From assembly GCA_031253495.1 (NCBI GenBank), contig JAIRWC010000015.1:1-64000 (forward strand): a stretch of DNA of 64,000 bases, given 5' to 3'. The DNA is from Oscillospiraceae bacterium. Lineage in GTDB: Bacteria > Bacillota > Clostridia > Oscillospirales > Ruminococcaceae. The translations under genes and the position numbers were made by a program. A model generated the notes under the pieces. The model was not told the DNA's origin. It ran no database searches and saw nothing but the letters and a program-made list of their open reading frames with translations. Positions 26,536 through 35,451 of the stretch are shown piece by piece. Position 1 is the stretch's first letter, and each line of letters begins with the position of its first letter.

Positions 26536-27615
26536 TCAAAGCTCCGAGGTTATGTTAAAATCGGTGGTATACCCGCTGCTTGAAAATTTGTGCGTGGCTT
26601 CCTCGATGTAATAACTCCTGTCAAGGAAGTCCGCGTCAAGGTTCTTCAGTTTTATGAATCTCGCGGGCGTTATTTCCGGCAACCCCACGCAGCTTACGCT
26701 CCCGCCCGCCGAATCCGTTAAGGTTTTAATCCCGTAATTCACCATGATGGCGGCGAGGTCGAGCGCGTTCTTCGAGTCCGACGTGTCCGGGTGCGTTTGA
26801 ATGTTCGCGTTTGGGTTTTCGGCGGGGTAGGCGTTTAAAAAAGGCAGGCTCACCGTGAAAGGGAGCGCGCTCAACATTCCCGAAAGCGCGCCCTTTACGT
26901 TGGTCGCGTTGTAGGAATAATTGCGGCTGAAAGAGATTAGCCCCTCCCCCCACTCAAGCGTGGTAACGGGGGTCAGGTTGAGCCATTTTTTTATAAAATA
27001 AACGTCCTCGCCCAACACGAAAAACTCGTAACCGCGTTTTTGCCCGTAGTTGTAAATATAGTTAAAGTCGCTGGCGTTTTGCCTAAATTCCTCGAAGACG
27101 TTCCATACGTCGAAATAGGTAACGTTCAAATTCGACATACAGGCGTAACGCCGCAATATGTCCATCGCGATAACGGGGAAGCTCGACACGGTCATGGAGG
27201 CGTTCAGCCTCCCTTGCTTCATCAGTGCGCGGACGTCGAGACAGGCTATCGAAACGGAGGGCTGCTCCCCCTGTGAAAAAGAAAAAGAAACGTCGGAAAC
27301 GAAACCTTTAAACATCACCTTGGGCTGCCCGTAACCCAAACGCGCCTCCACATTTTTCCCCAGCGGAAAATTTTCCTTAATTTTTTCGTCGAACTTGCGG
27401 GCTTTTATGTCGTAGGCGTTTTTTACGGTGAATTTACACATCCCGGACGAATCCTTGACCGTCTGGCTGATTTCAATCCCGTCCGCGTACAGCCCCAAAT
27501 CGTCGTTTAAATCGCGGGAACCTACTTTTATTTTGTACACGGGGGTTTTAAACCCGCCGTGCCGCTCGTAAAGGTTTTTGAAAGCGTAGGCGTCCTTATT
27601 CCACAATCCCGGCAT
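26536..27615 (-). CDS. Hub protein, late-control D/gp27-like
   Basis: This 359-residue protein matches the D/gp27 hub half of VgrG: YKIKVGSRDLNDDL, SQTVKDSSGMCKFTVKNAYD, FPLGKNVEARLGYG, KGFVSDVSFSFSQGEQPSVSIAC. The C-terminus YYIEEATHKFSSSGYTTDFNI is also typical. It forms the trimeric hub between tube and spike. The RBS GGGGAGGAAC precedes the ATG. Confidence 0.9.
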   Translation of the reverse strand: MPGLWNKDAYAFKNLYERHGGFKTPVYKIKVGSRDLNDDLGLYADGIEISQTVKDSSGMCKFTVKNAYDIKARKFDEKIKENFPLGKNVEARLGYGQPKVMFKGFVSDVSFSFSQGEQPSVSIACLDVRALMKQGRLNASMTVSSFPVIAMDILRRYACMSNLNVTYFDVWNVFEEFRQNASDFNYIYNYGQKRGYEFFVLGEDVYFIKKWLNLTPVTTLEWGEGLISFSRNYSYNATNVKGALSGMLSALPFTVSLPFLNAYPAENPNANIQTHPDTSDSKNALDLAAIMVNYGIKTLTDSAGGSVSCVGLPEITPARFIKLKNLDADFLDRSYYIEEATHKFSSSGYTTDFNITSEL

Positions 27616-27634
27616 GTTCCTCCCCTAACCGTTG

Positions 27635-28273
27635 CTAAATCGGCGGTATTTTCAGCCGCGTTCCCGCCGGGCATTTAAGCGGGTTATGGATATCGTTGGC
27701 TTCGGCAATCAGCCGCCACTTGCCCGCGTCGCCGTATTCCGCCCACGCCAAACGCCACAGGTCGAATCCCTGTTCGGAATAGCGCAGCTTGGTTCTGTCG
27801 GGGGACTCGAACGGCGACTGTTTTTTTTCGTCGCGTATGCTCCCAACCGATTCAAACGTCAAATCCATTCTCGCGCGGACGGGCTTCCCGCTCGGCAAAA
27901 ACATGGTGAAGCTCTGCTTGGCGTTTGTGATTACCCCCGCGAACGAAAAACTCCCCCAGAAAAACGCGGCCGTCGGCGGCGCGTGCAAAGCCCCGTCTAT
28001 CCGTAAGGCGTTCAATATGGGCGCGGTATACGCCCGCACGTCCTCGTCGGCTCCCTTCGGCACGAAATCGTTGAGCGTGTCAAAATGCAAGGTAAGCGTC
28101 AGCGTGGTTTCCTGCCCGTTTATAAACTGCAAAATAGGGTTGTTTAACCCGGGGACGGAAAGTTTGGCGTAATTGACCGAACGGGAAAGGTCGTAATTTT
28201 CCGGGTTGAACAGCACGGGCACCGTTTTCGGCGCACCCTCCCCGTAAAGAATGATTTTGGCTTTTTCAAGCAA
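27635..28273 (-). CDS. LysM-domain tube-hub adaptor (Afp7-like)
   Basis: This 212-residue protein has an N-terminal beta domain (VPVLFNPENYDLSRSVNYA) and a C-terminal LysM-like segment (WRLAWAEYGDAGKWRLIAEAN, then CPAGTRLKIPPI). It matches the LysM-containing adaptor found in CIS loci, related to T4 gp53. It links the baseplate inner ring to the hub. It appears to start at TTG immediately after the previous stop codon, an overlapping start that depends on coupled translation. Confidence 0.85.
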   Translation of the reverse strand: MLEKAKIILYGEGAPKTVPVLFNPENYDLSRSVNYAKLSVPGLNNPILQFINGQETTLTLTLHFDTLNDFVPKGADEDVRAYTAPILNALRIDGALHAPPTAAFFWGSFSFAGVITNAKQSFTMFLPSGKPVRARMDLTFESVGSIRDEKKQSPFESPDRTKLRYSEQGFDLWRLAWAEYGDAGKWRLIAEANDIHNPLKCPAGTRLKIPPI

Positions 28274-28915
28274 TTACATCAGCCCTCTTTGCAATTTTTC
28301 GTATCTCCACTCGTCGTTTTGCTCTTTTCTTATCCTTTCGGCAATCGTCTTTATCAAAACCTCTCCGTTTTCGGGCGCCGCGCCCCCCGTATAAGGTTTA
28401 AGCCCCTTCAGTTTGTCCTCGATTAACTTTTCGGCGGCTTTAAACGAAATAAAGTCAAAGCGCCCGGTTTCGCCGTCGGCGGGATGGCTGAGAACGACCA
28501 AAGGCGCCACGCCTTTTTTCGTTTTTCCCGCCGCGTGAATATCGCTCACAAGGTTTATCAAACTGTTCCGCAAGGATAAATTGTTTGAATTGAACGCCTG
28601 CCTTAACGTCCCGATTAAGCCGTCGGGCGCGTTCCTTTCCTTTAAAAGCGACCGCAGGGTTATATTCCCCGGCTTTCCGGACGTCAGGTTCAAATAGAAA
28701 GTCATGTTCTTTTTTTGAATGTTCAAACCGAGCGAAAACCGCCCGCCGGCGGATAAGCGAAATTCCGTTTTGTACACCGGCGCGGCGCGTTCAACCGCGC
28801 GCCCGATTTCATAACGCCGCCTGATTGTTTCGTTTAACGGCAAAGGCTTGGCGGAACCGCCGCGTACGGCGGACAGCTTATCTTTTAAACCGCGTATGAT
28901 TTTAACAAATTTCAT
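28274..28915 (-). CDS. CIS operon protein of unknown function
   Basis: I do not recognise this 213-residue protein. It is basic at the N-terminus, has a beta-rich centre (FRLSAGGRFSLGLN, MTFYLNLTSG) and a helical C-terminus. It has no signal or membrane segment. It sits between the tube initiator (14-base overlap) and the LysM adaptor, where other loci have variable small baseplate parts. A structural inner-baseplate role is likely from position only. Confidence 0.6.
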   Translation of the reverse strand: MKFVKIIRGLKDKLSAVRGGSAKPLPLNETIRRRYEIGRAVERAAPVYKTEFRLSAGGRFSLGLNIQKKNMTFYLNLTSGKPGNITLRSLLKERNAPDGLIGTLRQAFNSNNLSLRNSLINLVSDIHAAGKTKKGVAPLVVLSHPADGETGRFDFISFKAAEKLIEDKLKGLKPYTGGAAPENGEVLIKTIAERIRKEQNDEWRYEKLQRGLM

Positions 28916-29318
28916 AAATCCCCGTATGCTCTATCTCAACCTTGTCTATAATCAGTTCGCCGCTTTTCGCGTCGAGGGGGGTACATTCCCACGATACAAT
29001 CAACCCGCCGTCAAAAGCGAACGCCTTTTTTACCGTACCGCCCGTTCCCGGAATAATTATGCTGCACGTCTTGCCTATACGCTTTCCCGGGACGAATCCG
29101 GCGGGCGAGCGGAGCGGGTTAAGAAAGCCGCACCCCTTTTCAAAGGCGAGCCGCCCCGCCGATTTCTTGGTCCCCCTTATCGGGTAAGCGCAGTCGAGCC
29201 GCCCCCCCTCGTGAATGTATTCCACCTCGATTTTTCCGCCTATCCCGCTGATTTTCTGAAACCCCGCCTTTATGACGTTTTCGTAATAGAAAAGGAAGTT
29301 ATACCCGGATAAAAGCAT
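28902..29318 (-). CDS. Tube initiator protein (Afp5-like)
   Basis: This 138-residue gp19-fold protein (SGYNFLFYYENVIKAGFQKISGIGGKIEVEYIHEGG, which is longer here than I quote fully) resembles the second tube-type gene of CIS loci. It connects the main tube to the hub. The C-terminal ...VEIEHTGIYEI is characteristic. The RBS is GAGGTAAAT. Confidence 0.85.
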   Translation of the reverse strand: MLLSGYNFLFYYENVIKAGFQKISGIGGKIEVEYIHEGGRLDCAYPIRGTKKSAGRLAFEKGCGFLNPLRSPAGFVPGKRIGKTCSIIIPGTGGTVKKAFAFDGGLIVSWECTPLDAKSGELIIDKVEIEHTGIYEIC

Positions 29319-29320
29319 AT

Positions 29321-29551
29321 TTACCTCAAATCAAAAACGTTTCGGTTTTCCTGCCGCCCCTCTTGGTGAATCCGCGAGATTTCCGCGCACCACCGCCGCC
29401 TCTCGCGATGGGGAAGCGCCATGACTTCCCCTCGGGACCAATGGAAGTAATAGGCGATAAAGGCGACCTCTTTACAGAGCTGTTCCTCCGGCGTCAGGCT
29501 TATTCGGGGGCGGGGGGAAAATTTATGGGGATACGCGCCTCCTTGCCGCAT
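29321..29551 (-). CDS. Small CIS protein, DUF6760-like
   Basis: A short conserved protein of CIS loci: EVAFIAYYFHW, GEVMALPHRERRRWCAEI. The start at 29551 overlaps the preceding chaperone gene by 52 bases. The conserved part begins near LTPEEQLCKEV, so a non-ATG start further in is possible. Such proteins sit beside the tail chaperone in many eCIS loci and have no proven function. Confidence 0.7.
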   Translation of the reverse strand: MRQGGAYPHKFSPRPRISLTPEEQLCKEVAFIAYYFHWSRGEVMALPHRERRRWCAEISRIHQEGRQENRNVFDLR

Positions 29552-29868
29552 TCGGGGCAGACGCCCTCGTAAAAAAGGTTGTCCTCGGCGTTAATCTTTT
29601 GGTACAAGTCCTGTAAATACGCCAAATCGGCGGCAAACAGCCTTTCTATTATTTTTGTGTCAACCGCGGGGAGGGTTCCGAGTTTGGTGATAACCCTGCT
29701 TAACAAAACCACCGACAAATAGGCGGGATTTTGCTGAACGCGCGGGTCTTTCAACGGCACAATCTCGTCCGCCGCCGTTGACAGCCGCATCGTTCCCGCG
29801 CGGTGAAGCGTTCCGCCGCTATCCGAATACCCTTTGGGCAACGTAAATTCATATTCTGTCTGAAGCAT
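29500..29868 (-). CDS. Tail assembly chaperone-like protein
   Basis: This 122-residue protein resembles the T4 baseplate/tail chaperone group placed next to the tube gene: FTLPKGYSDSGGTLHRAGTMRLSTAADEI, LLSRVITKLG, VDTKIIERLFAADLAYLQDLY (quoted in parts). It ends in CPECG, a possible half zinc site. It probably helps tube or sheath assembly and is not part of the final particle. Confidence 0.78.
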   Translation of the reverse strand: MLQTEYEFTLPKGYSDSGGTLHRAGTMRLSTAADEIVPLKDPRVQQNPAYLSVVLLSRVITKLGTLPAVDTKIIERLFAADLAYLQDLYQKINAEDNLFYEGVCPECGKEARIPINFPPAPE

Positions 29869-29893
29869 TTCCCATCGTCCTTTCCGCCGCCGA

Positions 29894-30325
29894 TTACGAC
29901 GTTCTGGTCATTCCCTCGTGCGCCAGCTCAAGGGATTCTATGGCTATTTCAGACGCGCTCGCGTTGAAATCGGGGGCGGTATATTTGCAGGGCCAAGCGT
30001 TGATAATCTGCCATGAAGCGCAGTCCGCCGCCGTCGCGTCCATCAGGGTAACGGTAACGGTCTTGCGGTTTTCGGGACCGTTCACCCCTTCCATAAGCCA
30101 GTCTACAAGCACGGTTGACGAGGTCGCGCCCCACTTTAACGTAACGTTGCCGTATTTGCGCAGCCCTTGAACCTTCATCGGGGTGGGGACCATGTCCCCC
30201 TCCCTGTATTCCACGACGTCAATCGAAGCGTCAAACCCCGTAACCTCGCTGAAGCCCCCCGCCTCAATCCCGTCGATTTCCAGGCGATACCGAAATTTCG
30301 CGAACGGATATACTGCTTCCGCCAT
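29894..30325 (-). CDS. Inner tube protein (gp19-like)
   Basis: This 143-residue main tube subunit has YRLEIDGIEAGGFSEVTGFD, VVEYREGDMVPTPMKVQGL and LKWGATSS, the signature of the TIGR02241-type tube family. Hexamers stack inside the sheath. It is preceded by AGGAGGAATGATTTA, a strong ribosome binding site, as expected for an abundant structural protein. Only one such main tube gene is present. Confidence 0.95.
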   Translation of the reverse strand: MAEAVYPFAKFRYRLEIDGIEAGGFSEVTGFDASIDVVEYREGDMVPTPMKVQGLRKYGNVTLKWGATSSTVLVDWLMEGVNGPENRKTVTVTLMDATAADCASWQIINAWPCKYTAPDFNASASEIAIESLELAHEGMTRTS

Positions 30326-30357
30326 TAAATCATTCCTCCTTTTGCGTCAAACGTTGA

Positions 30358-32079
30358 TTATTCCGACGCGGTTTTTTGCGTGATTCTGAAGATTACGAAC
30401 TCGGCGGGTTTGACGGGCGCGACGCCGATTACGCAAATCAGTCTGCCGTTGTCTATGTCGTCTTGCGACATGGTGCTTTTCCCGACGTCCACGAAGAACG
30501 CCTCCGCCGGCGAACCGCCCGTAAGCGCACCGCTCCTCCACACGTTGTTCAGGAATACCTCTATGGTGCGCTTCACCCTGACCCACAGGGTTTCGTCGTT
30601 CGGCTCGAACACGACCCAGTTGGTGTTCGCTTTGATTGATTCTTCGATGAAAATGAACAGCCTGCGCACGTTAACGTACTTCCACAGCGAGTTTGACGAA
30701 CAGGTTCGCGCACCCCAGACGCGTATCCCCTGCCCGGGGAACGTCCTTATCAGATTAACGCCTTTGGGGTTGAGGATATCCTGCTCCCCTTTGTTATAAA
30801 GGCAGTCCAACCCCACGCAGGCGCGAACCGGTTCGTTGGCGGGCGCTTTATGAACCCCCCTCGAGTTGTCGTTCCTCGCGTAAATTCCGGCGACCGAGCC
30901 GGAGGGCGGGATAGGTATGTTTTTCTTGTCAAGCGGGTCGAAAACCGTAAGCCACGGGTGATACACAGCCGCGAAATGCGAATCGAAAATATCGCGGTGG
31001 TTCATAACGTCGTCTATTTTTTTGCTGTCTTTGGGAATATCGAGCACGGCGAAGCGGCTCCCCAAACTTTCGCAGTGCGCCACCAAAGTAAGCTGCACGT
31101 TCGGGTCGGTTATGCCGGGCGCCGCGATAATACTTACCGTGTCGTTGTCGATAAAGCTCTTTATTCCCGTACGCTTTCCGGGTCCGTCGTCAAAGCCGAT
31201 AAAATCCGCCGCGGTCAGGCTGCTTTGAGCGCCGTCGGAACCGCCGTCGAACCCGATTACCAAAAACGCTTTCTCTTCCCCCGCGAGCAAGGCGTAAGGC
31301 GGGATAATCTCGTTTGTTTCGGGGGCGGTGTAAACGACGTCCGCGAGGTCGGATTTCGCCGTCTTTTTTTCTACGTAATTGGCGGCGGAAACGTTGAACG
31401 AAACGTTTTCGTATAACTCGACGACGTCGTCGTATTTCATCTCTATGGAAAACTCGCAGGTTGAAATGGTCTTCACGGGTAAAATCCCGGTATCGGTAAC
31501 GTCGCCCTCAAATTCCTCCGAAAAGGTCAGCAGGTTATCCGCCGACGAGGCGATTTGGTTATACACTGTTTCTTTTCCGTCGGTGAAGGCGACGATATCC
31601 CCCGCGTTAAAACCCGCGCCTGACTTTACTTTATAGGCTTTCCCCCGCGCGAGCGTTTCTTCGCTCAAAATCTGCGTTTTCGCCTTTGAGGACGCGGTTA
31701 TCACCACGCGTATCGAATTGCCCCACGTCCCGGGGTTCTTCGCCGTGAAAGCGAGCGGCGTCCGGTCGGTAACGCTCGCGGCGCGCTTGGCGTCGGGCGG
31801 CGTTACGCGCATTATGAAAGCGCGGGTGCCGCCGTTGATAAAGAAGTGTTCCGCCGCGTAAGCGAGATAGCGGTAATCCCCGAACTCGCTTTGCGATAAA
31901 TAACCGCCGTATTTACGCTTAAAATCGGAGAAATTGGTAACCAGCCGCGGCGCCCCCGTATCGGGACCCCTTTCGCTCAAGCCGACGAACCCGGCGGTAC
32001 TCGTCCCCACGCCCTCCATGGGGCGGGGTCCCGATTCAAATTCCTCCACATATACCCCGGGCGATAAATATTCCGGCAT
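30358..32079 (-). CDS. Contractile sheath protein
   Basis: This 573-residue sheath subunit has YLSPGVYVEEFESGPRPMEGVGTSTAGFVG, DTVSIIAAPGI, AAVYHPWLTV, ARTCSSNSLWKYVNVRR and the C-terminal KPAEFVIFRITQK, all canonical sheath motifs (given in part). Contraction drives the tube outward. It is the first gene of the minus arm, with GAGGAGG seven bases before ATG. Only one sheath gene is present, whereas Afp/PVC-type loci have several. Confidence 0.96.
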   Translation of the reverse strand: MPEYLSPGVYVEEFESGPRPMEGVGTSTAGFVGLSERGPDTGAPRLVTNFSDFKRKYGGYLSQSEFGDYRYLAYAAEHFFINGGTRAFIMRVTPPDAKRAASVTDRTPLAFTAKNPGTWGNSIRVVITASSKAKTQILSEETLARGKAYKVKSGAGFNAGDIVAFTDGKETVYNQIASSADNLLTFSEEFEGDVTDTGILPVKTISTCEFSIEMKYDDVVELYENVSFNVSAANYVEKKTAKSDLADVVYTAPETNEIIPPYALLAGEEKAFLVIGFDGGSDGAQSSLTAADFIGFDDGPGKRTGIKSFIDNDTVSIIAAPGITDPNVQLTLVAHCESLGSRFAVLDIPKDSKKIDDVMNHRDIFDSHFAAVYHPWLTVFDPLDKKNIPIPPSGSVAGIYARNDNSRGVHKAPANEPVRACVGLDCLYNKGEQDILNPKGVNLIRTFPGQGIRVWGARTCSSNSLWKYVNVRRLFIFIEESIKANTNWVVFEPNDETLWVRVKRTIEVFLNNVWRSGALTGGSPAEAFFVDVGKSTMSQDDIDNGRLICVIGVAPVKPAEFVIFRITQKTASE

Positions 32080-32176
32080 TTTGATTTCCTCCTCGTTGTT
32101 GATTTTAGTTAACCCTGTTCTTATTATATGCGCCGTTCGCGCCGTGTATGCGTCTTTTCGGATAAAAATTTTTCGG

Positions 32177-32203
32177 AATATTTTTTAAAAAGCCGCATAT
32201 TAT
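32177..32203 (+). promoter_or_regulatory. Possible non-housekeeping promoter of the CIS plus arm
   Basis: The 142-base divergent region contains ATATT (32178-32182), 13 bases, CATATTAT (32196-32203), somewhat like sporulation sigma-E promoters (ATATT ... CATACAnT). On the minus strand CATATAAT lies at 32123-32130. No TTGACA-N17-TATAAT-like pair is seen on either strand. The region is AT rich and chance matches are likely. Confidence 0.25.
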
Positions 32204-32221
32204 GGTATAGGGGTAACAATT

Positions 32222-33997
32222 ATGAAGAACGCGCCTTACAAAAACGGCTTCGAGCATCTGAACGACATATGCCGCCTGTTCGGGGATACGGTCGCCGCGC
32301 TGTCCGAGGGCGAACGGGCGGCGGGGTTCGGCGAGGGATTGGCGCGGATTGCCGAACGCGAGAAAAACGCGCCCGTTCGGCTGCCGATTTTAAGCGTGCG
32401 CGAACGGTTCGGGCTGAACGATTATGAAAACGTCTGCTTTTTGCTTTCCGCCGCCGTTTGCGCGGACGAAGCGGTCGGCGACGTTTTGTCGAAGTGGACC
32501 GGCGGCCGCGAACCGAGCTTCGGTCTCGCCGCCGCCCTGCTTTCGTTATGCCGCGAAACAAGCGGAGAGATATTCGGTTTCCTCGCGCCGAACCGCCCTT
32601 TGTCGTATTTGACCGTTTCCAACGCGGACGGCTTGGCTTCAAGGCGTTTCAAACTGCGAAACGAAGTTTTCCATTACATAACGGGGAACTCCGTTTCAGA
32701 GGACGCGCACCTTACCTTCGGGGAAAAATCCCCCGCGAAGCCCGATTTGTACCCTTTGCAAAAAGGCAGGATTATCGGTATTTTAAATTCTCTGAAATCA
32801 AATTCCGGCAAAACGCTTATCGCGCTGTGCGGGAACAAGGAGAGCGATAAAACAAAACTCGCGCTTCAAAGCTGCGAGGCGGTCGGGAAAGGCGCCGTTT
32901 TCGCGGATTTAGACGGCGAAGCCGATTTTGGCGAATTGTGCGAACTCGCCCGAAAAACCGTCTGTTTATGCGTTATGACGGAGAGCTTGCCCGTGATAAC
33001 GTCGAACGGCGGCAATTCGGTCGCGAAAAAATTCGCGGCTCTTCTGCCGCCCGTTTTAAACGCCGTTTTTTTGTGCGCCGCCCCAAAAGAGGAATTGGCG
33101 GCGCCGCGCGGATTTTCGGTCGTTGAAATCGCCCTGCCGTCCTTAACCAAAGGAACGGGGGCGGCGGAATGGAATTACCGCGCCGACGGAACGGCGCGGG
33201 TTATCACCCCGCCTTTCGGGATAGACGAGGTCGTCGCGGGCGAAAAAACAAAGTCGCTCTTTAAAAAGATAATCGCGACCTTCAAACACAAGGAGAAGCT
33301 ATACGGGGAATACGGCTACGGAAAGCTGTTCCCGTACGGCAGGGGCATAGGCGTTTTGTTTCACGGTTCTTCCGGCACGGGCAAGACAATGGCGGCAATG
33401 GGTTTGGCGCGGGAGTTGGGATTGGATTTAATGGTCGCCGACTTGTCCGGCGTCGTGGATAAGTATATAGGCGAAACCGAAAAGCGCGTTTCGCGGATTT
33501 TTGAAAAGGCGGAGGAAAGCGGCTGCGTTTTATTCTTCGACGAGGCGGACTCCCTTTTTTCCAAGCGCGTGGAAGTCGGTTCGGCGCACGACCGCCACGC
33601 CAATACCCAAACGGCGCACCTTCTGCAAAAAACGGAGGAATACGACGGGCTTGTCGTGCTCGCCACCAACCTGATTGACAACGTGGACGACGCCTTTAAG
33701 CGGCGGCTGCCGTTCATAGTGGAATTTCCGCGGCCCGACGCGGGGTTAAGGGAAATATTATGGCGGCGGTTCATAACGGAAGAGACGCCCCGCGACGATA
33801 TAGACTTCGGTTATTTGAGCGAAACGTTCGAGCTTTCGCCCGCCGCAATCAGATGGGCGGCGTTTTCCTCCTGCGTCCGCGCCGTTTCCGAAAACGTAAA
33901 GCTGTCGACGGGGCTTATTACGGAGACCTTGGAATACGAGTACGAAAAATCGGGCGCCTCATTCCCCGATAAGGCGTACGACGATATAATATTGTGA
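32222..33997 (+). CDS. CIS AAA+ ATPase
   Basis: This 591-residue ATPase is the Afp15/Cis15-type AAA+ protein. The N-terminal about 330 residues are divergent and probably recognise CIS components. The C-terminal AAA module has Walker A HGSSGTGKT (381-389), Walker B FFDEAD with Asp440-Glu441, and a KRRLPF arginine-finger region near 485. It is thought to help assemble or remodel the particle. It opens the plus arm, divergent from the sheath gene; the RBS is GGGG eight bases before ATG. Confidence 0.9.
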   Translation: MKNAPYKNGFEHLNDICRLFGDTVAALSEGERAAGFGEGLARIAEREKNAPVRLPILSVRERFGLNDYENVCFLLSAAVCADEAVGDVLSKWTGGREPSFGLAAALLSLCRETSGEIFGFLAPNRPLSYLTVSNADGLASRRFKLRNEVFHYITGNSVSEDAHLTFGEKSPAKPDLYPLQKGRIIGILNSLKSNSGKTLIALCGNKESDKTKLALQSCEAVGKGAVFADLDGEADFGELCELARKTVCLCVMTESLPVITSNGGNSVAKKFAALLPPVLNAVFLCAAPKEELAAPRGFSVVEIALPSLTKGTGAAEWNYRADGTARVITPPFGIDEVVAGEKTKSLFKKIIATFKHKEKLYGEYGYGKLFPYGRGIGVLFHGSSGTGKTMAAMGLARELGLDLMVADLSGVVDKYIGETEKRVSRIFEKAEESGCVLFFDEADSLFSKRVEVGSAHDRHANTQTAHLLQKTEEYDGLVVLATNLIDNVDDAFKRRLPFIVEFPRPDAGLREILWRRFITEETPRDDIDFGYLSETFELSPAAIRWAAFSSCVRAVSENVKLSTGLITETLEYEYEKSGASFPDKAYDDIIL

Positions 33998-34009
33998 AAG
34001 GAGCGGATT

Positions 34010-34888
34010 ATGTACGCTAACGCCGAAAAAACCGCGACGAGGAAAAAGCGCGGAAATTCAACGGGTATCCCCGATGAAATGAAGAAAAGGTTTGAAAACG
34101 CTTCCGGCTATTCGTTCGACGACGTAAAAGTGCATTATAACTCGGACAAGCCCGCGCGTCTGCGCGCCAACGCCTATACCAAGGGGGATGACGTTTTCGT
34201 CGCGCCGGGGCAAGAAGAGCATATCCCGCACGAGTTAGGGCACGTGGTTCAGCAGAAAAAGGGAATCGTCAAGCCCACGGAAAGCGCGGGGGGCGTTCCC
34301 GTCAATTCCGACCCCGCCATGGAGGATAACGCGGACGTTATGGCGCGGCGGGCAAAAAGCGGGGAAGTGGTTCAGCGAAACGCGCTGGCAAATTTTAAAG
34401 ATGTGGGCGGATTAAGCGGGATAGGTTCCGTTATAGGCGGGATAGGCAACATTTTAACCGGAGTAGCGAACTTCAAAAACGCTTTTTTCGGTCCGAAAAA
34501 AGACAAAAGCGTCGACGTCAATAAGGAAAGCGCCGCCGCCGTAACCACGGCCGAAAAAGCCGCAACCGATGCGGAAACGGCTAAAAGGGAAGCGGACACA
34601 GAACAAGACGCGGGCAAAAAAACAGAAGCCGCCAAAAAGGCCTGCGCCGCCGCCGACAGAGCCAAATTCGCTTTTAACACGGTAAAAAAATACAAAAACA
34701 GCAATAAAGAAAACTTTACCGTGGTAAACAACTTTGAAAAAATCAAAGAGGCGACCATAAAAGCTTTCACCTTCGCCCAAGAGGCGATGATAAGCGTCAA
34801 TGACGCCGTCCCCGCCAATGCCGCCAAACCGTTCAAAGACGGCGATTTGTTGAAATACCTCCCCGCTAAAATCGTTATACAAAAATAG
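34010..34888 (+). CDS. DUF4157 metallopeptidase-like protein, candidate CIS cargo
   Basis: This 292-residue protein carries a DUF4157 domain with HELGH at 74-78 and a downstream MEDNAD (Glu105), a zinc-peptidase arrangement. DUF4157 genes are frequent in CIS loci and often precede toxin domains. After about residue 125 comes a Gly/Ile-rich hydrophobic stretch (132-160), then a helical Ala/Lys/Glu-rich region of about 100 residues without known domain. The layout suggests a processing or loading peptidase fused to a helical effector. No signal peptide. RBS AAAGGAG. Confidence 0.8.
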   Translation: MYANAEKTATRKKRGNSTGIPDEMKKRFENASGYSFDDVKVHYNSDKPARLRANAYTKGDDVFVAPGQEEHIPHELGHVVQQKKGIVKPTESAGGVPVNSDPAMEDNADVMARRAKSGEVVQRNALANFKDVGGLSGIGSVIGGIGNILTGVANFKNAFFGPKKDKSVDVNKESAAAVTTAEKAATDAETAKREADTEQDAGKKTEAAKKACAAADRAKFAFNTVKKYKNSNKENFTVVNNFEKIKEATIKAFTFAQEAMISVNDAVPANAAKPFKDGDLLKYLPAKIVIQK

Positions 34889-34899
34889 GAAGCAGCCTT

Positions 34900-35451
34900 A
34901 TGTTCTCACAGATTGACGCCGCGCTCGTTAATATACTTTCCGCCGCCCTCGCCGACGTTATCCCGGCGAAAGGGCGCGCCGGGGTGTGTTCCTTAAAGGA
35001 ACCCGGCGATATAAACCTCGGTCTGTGCCTTTACGGCGTCAACTCCTGCCCGGAGGTTTCCGCGCCGCCCGTAACGCCGAAAGGGCGGAGCGTTCAACTT
35101 TTGACGCCGAGGTTTTTAACCCTCCGTTATCTTTTGGCGGCTTTCGGCAAGGCGGACGCGCCCTTTCGCGCGGGGGAGGAACACCGCCTGCTCAACCGCG
35201 CCATGAGGGCGTTCGACGAAAATCAGACGCTTAAGGAAAGCGAACTCGGCTTCGAGCCGGAATGGACGGACGGGATAAACCTGTGGTTCGAGGACTTGAG
35301 CTTCGCCGAGATTTCAAACATATGGGAAAAACAAGGGGCGCACTACCGACTGTCGGCGGCTTACCGCGTTTTTCCGGTGGAATTGCGGCGCATTTCCGGC
35401 AGCGTGAACGCCCGGATAGGGCGGGCGGACTTTTCGGGGGTGCGAAAATGA
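34900..35451 (+). CDS. DUF4255 (Pvc16-like) terminal cap protein
   Basis: This 183-residue protein fits the DUF4255/Pvc16 N-terminal family: FSQIDAALVNILSAAL, PGDINLGLCLYGV, LLTPRFLTLRYLLAAFG, HRLLNRAMRAFDEN and YRLSAAYRVFPVEL. Family members cap the far end of the CIS tube and fix particle length. It overlaps the next gene at ATGA (35448-35451). Length regulation here may rest on this protein, as no tape-measure gene is seen. Confidence 0.85.
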   Translation: MFSQIDAALVNILSAALADVIPAKGRAGVCSLKEPGDINLGLCLYGVNSCPEVSAPPVTPKGRSVQLLTPRFLTLRYLLAAFGKADAPFRAGEEHRLLNRAMRAFDENQTLKESELGFEPEWTDGINLWFEDLSFAEISNIWEKQGAHYRLSAAYRVFPVELRRISGSVNARIGRADFSGVRK

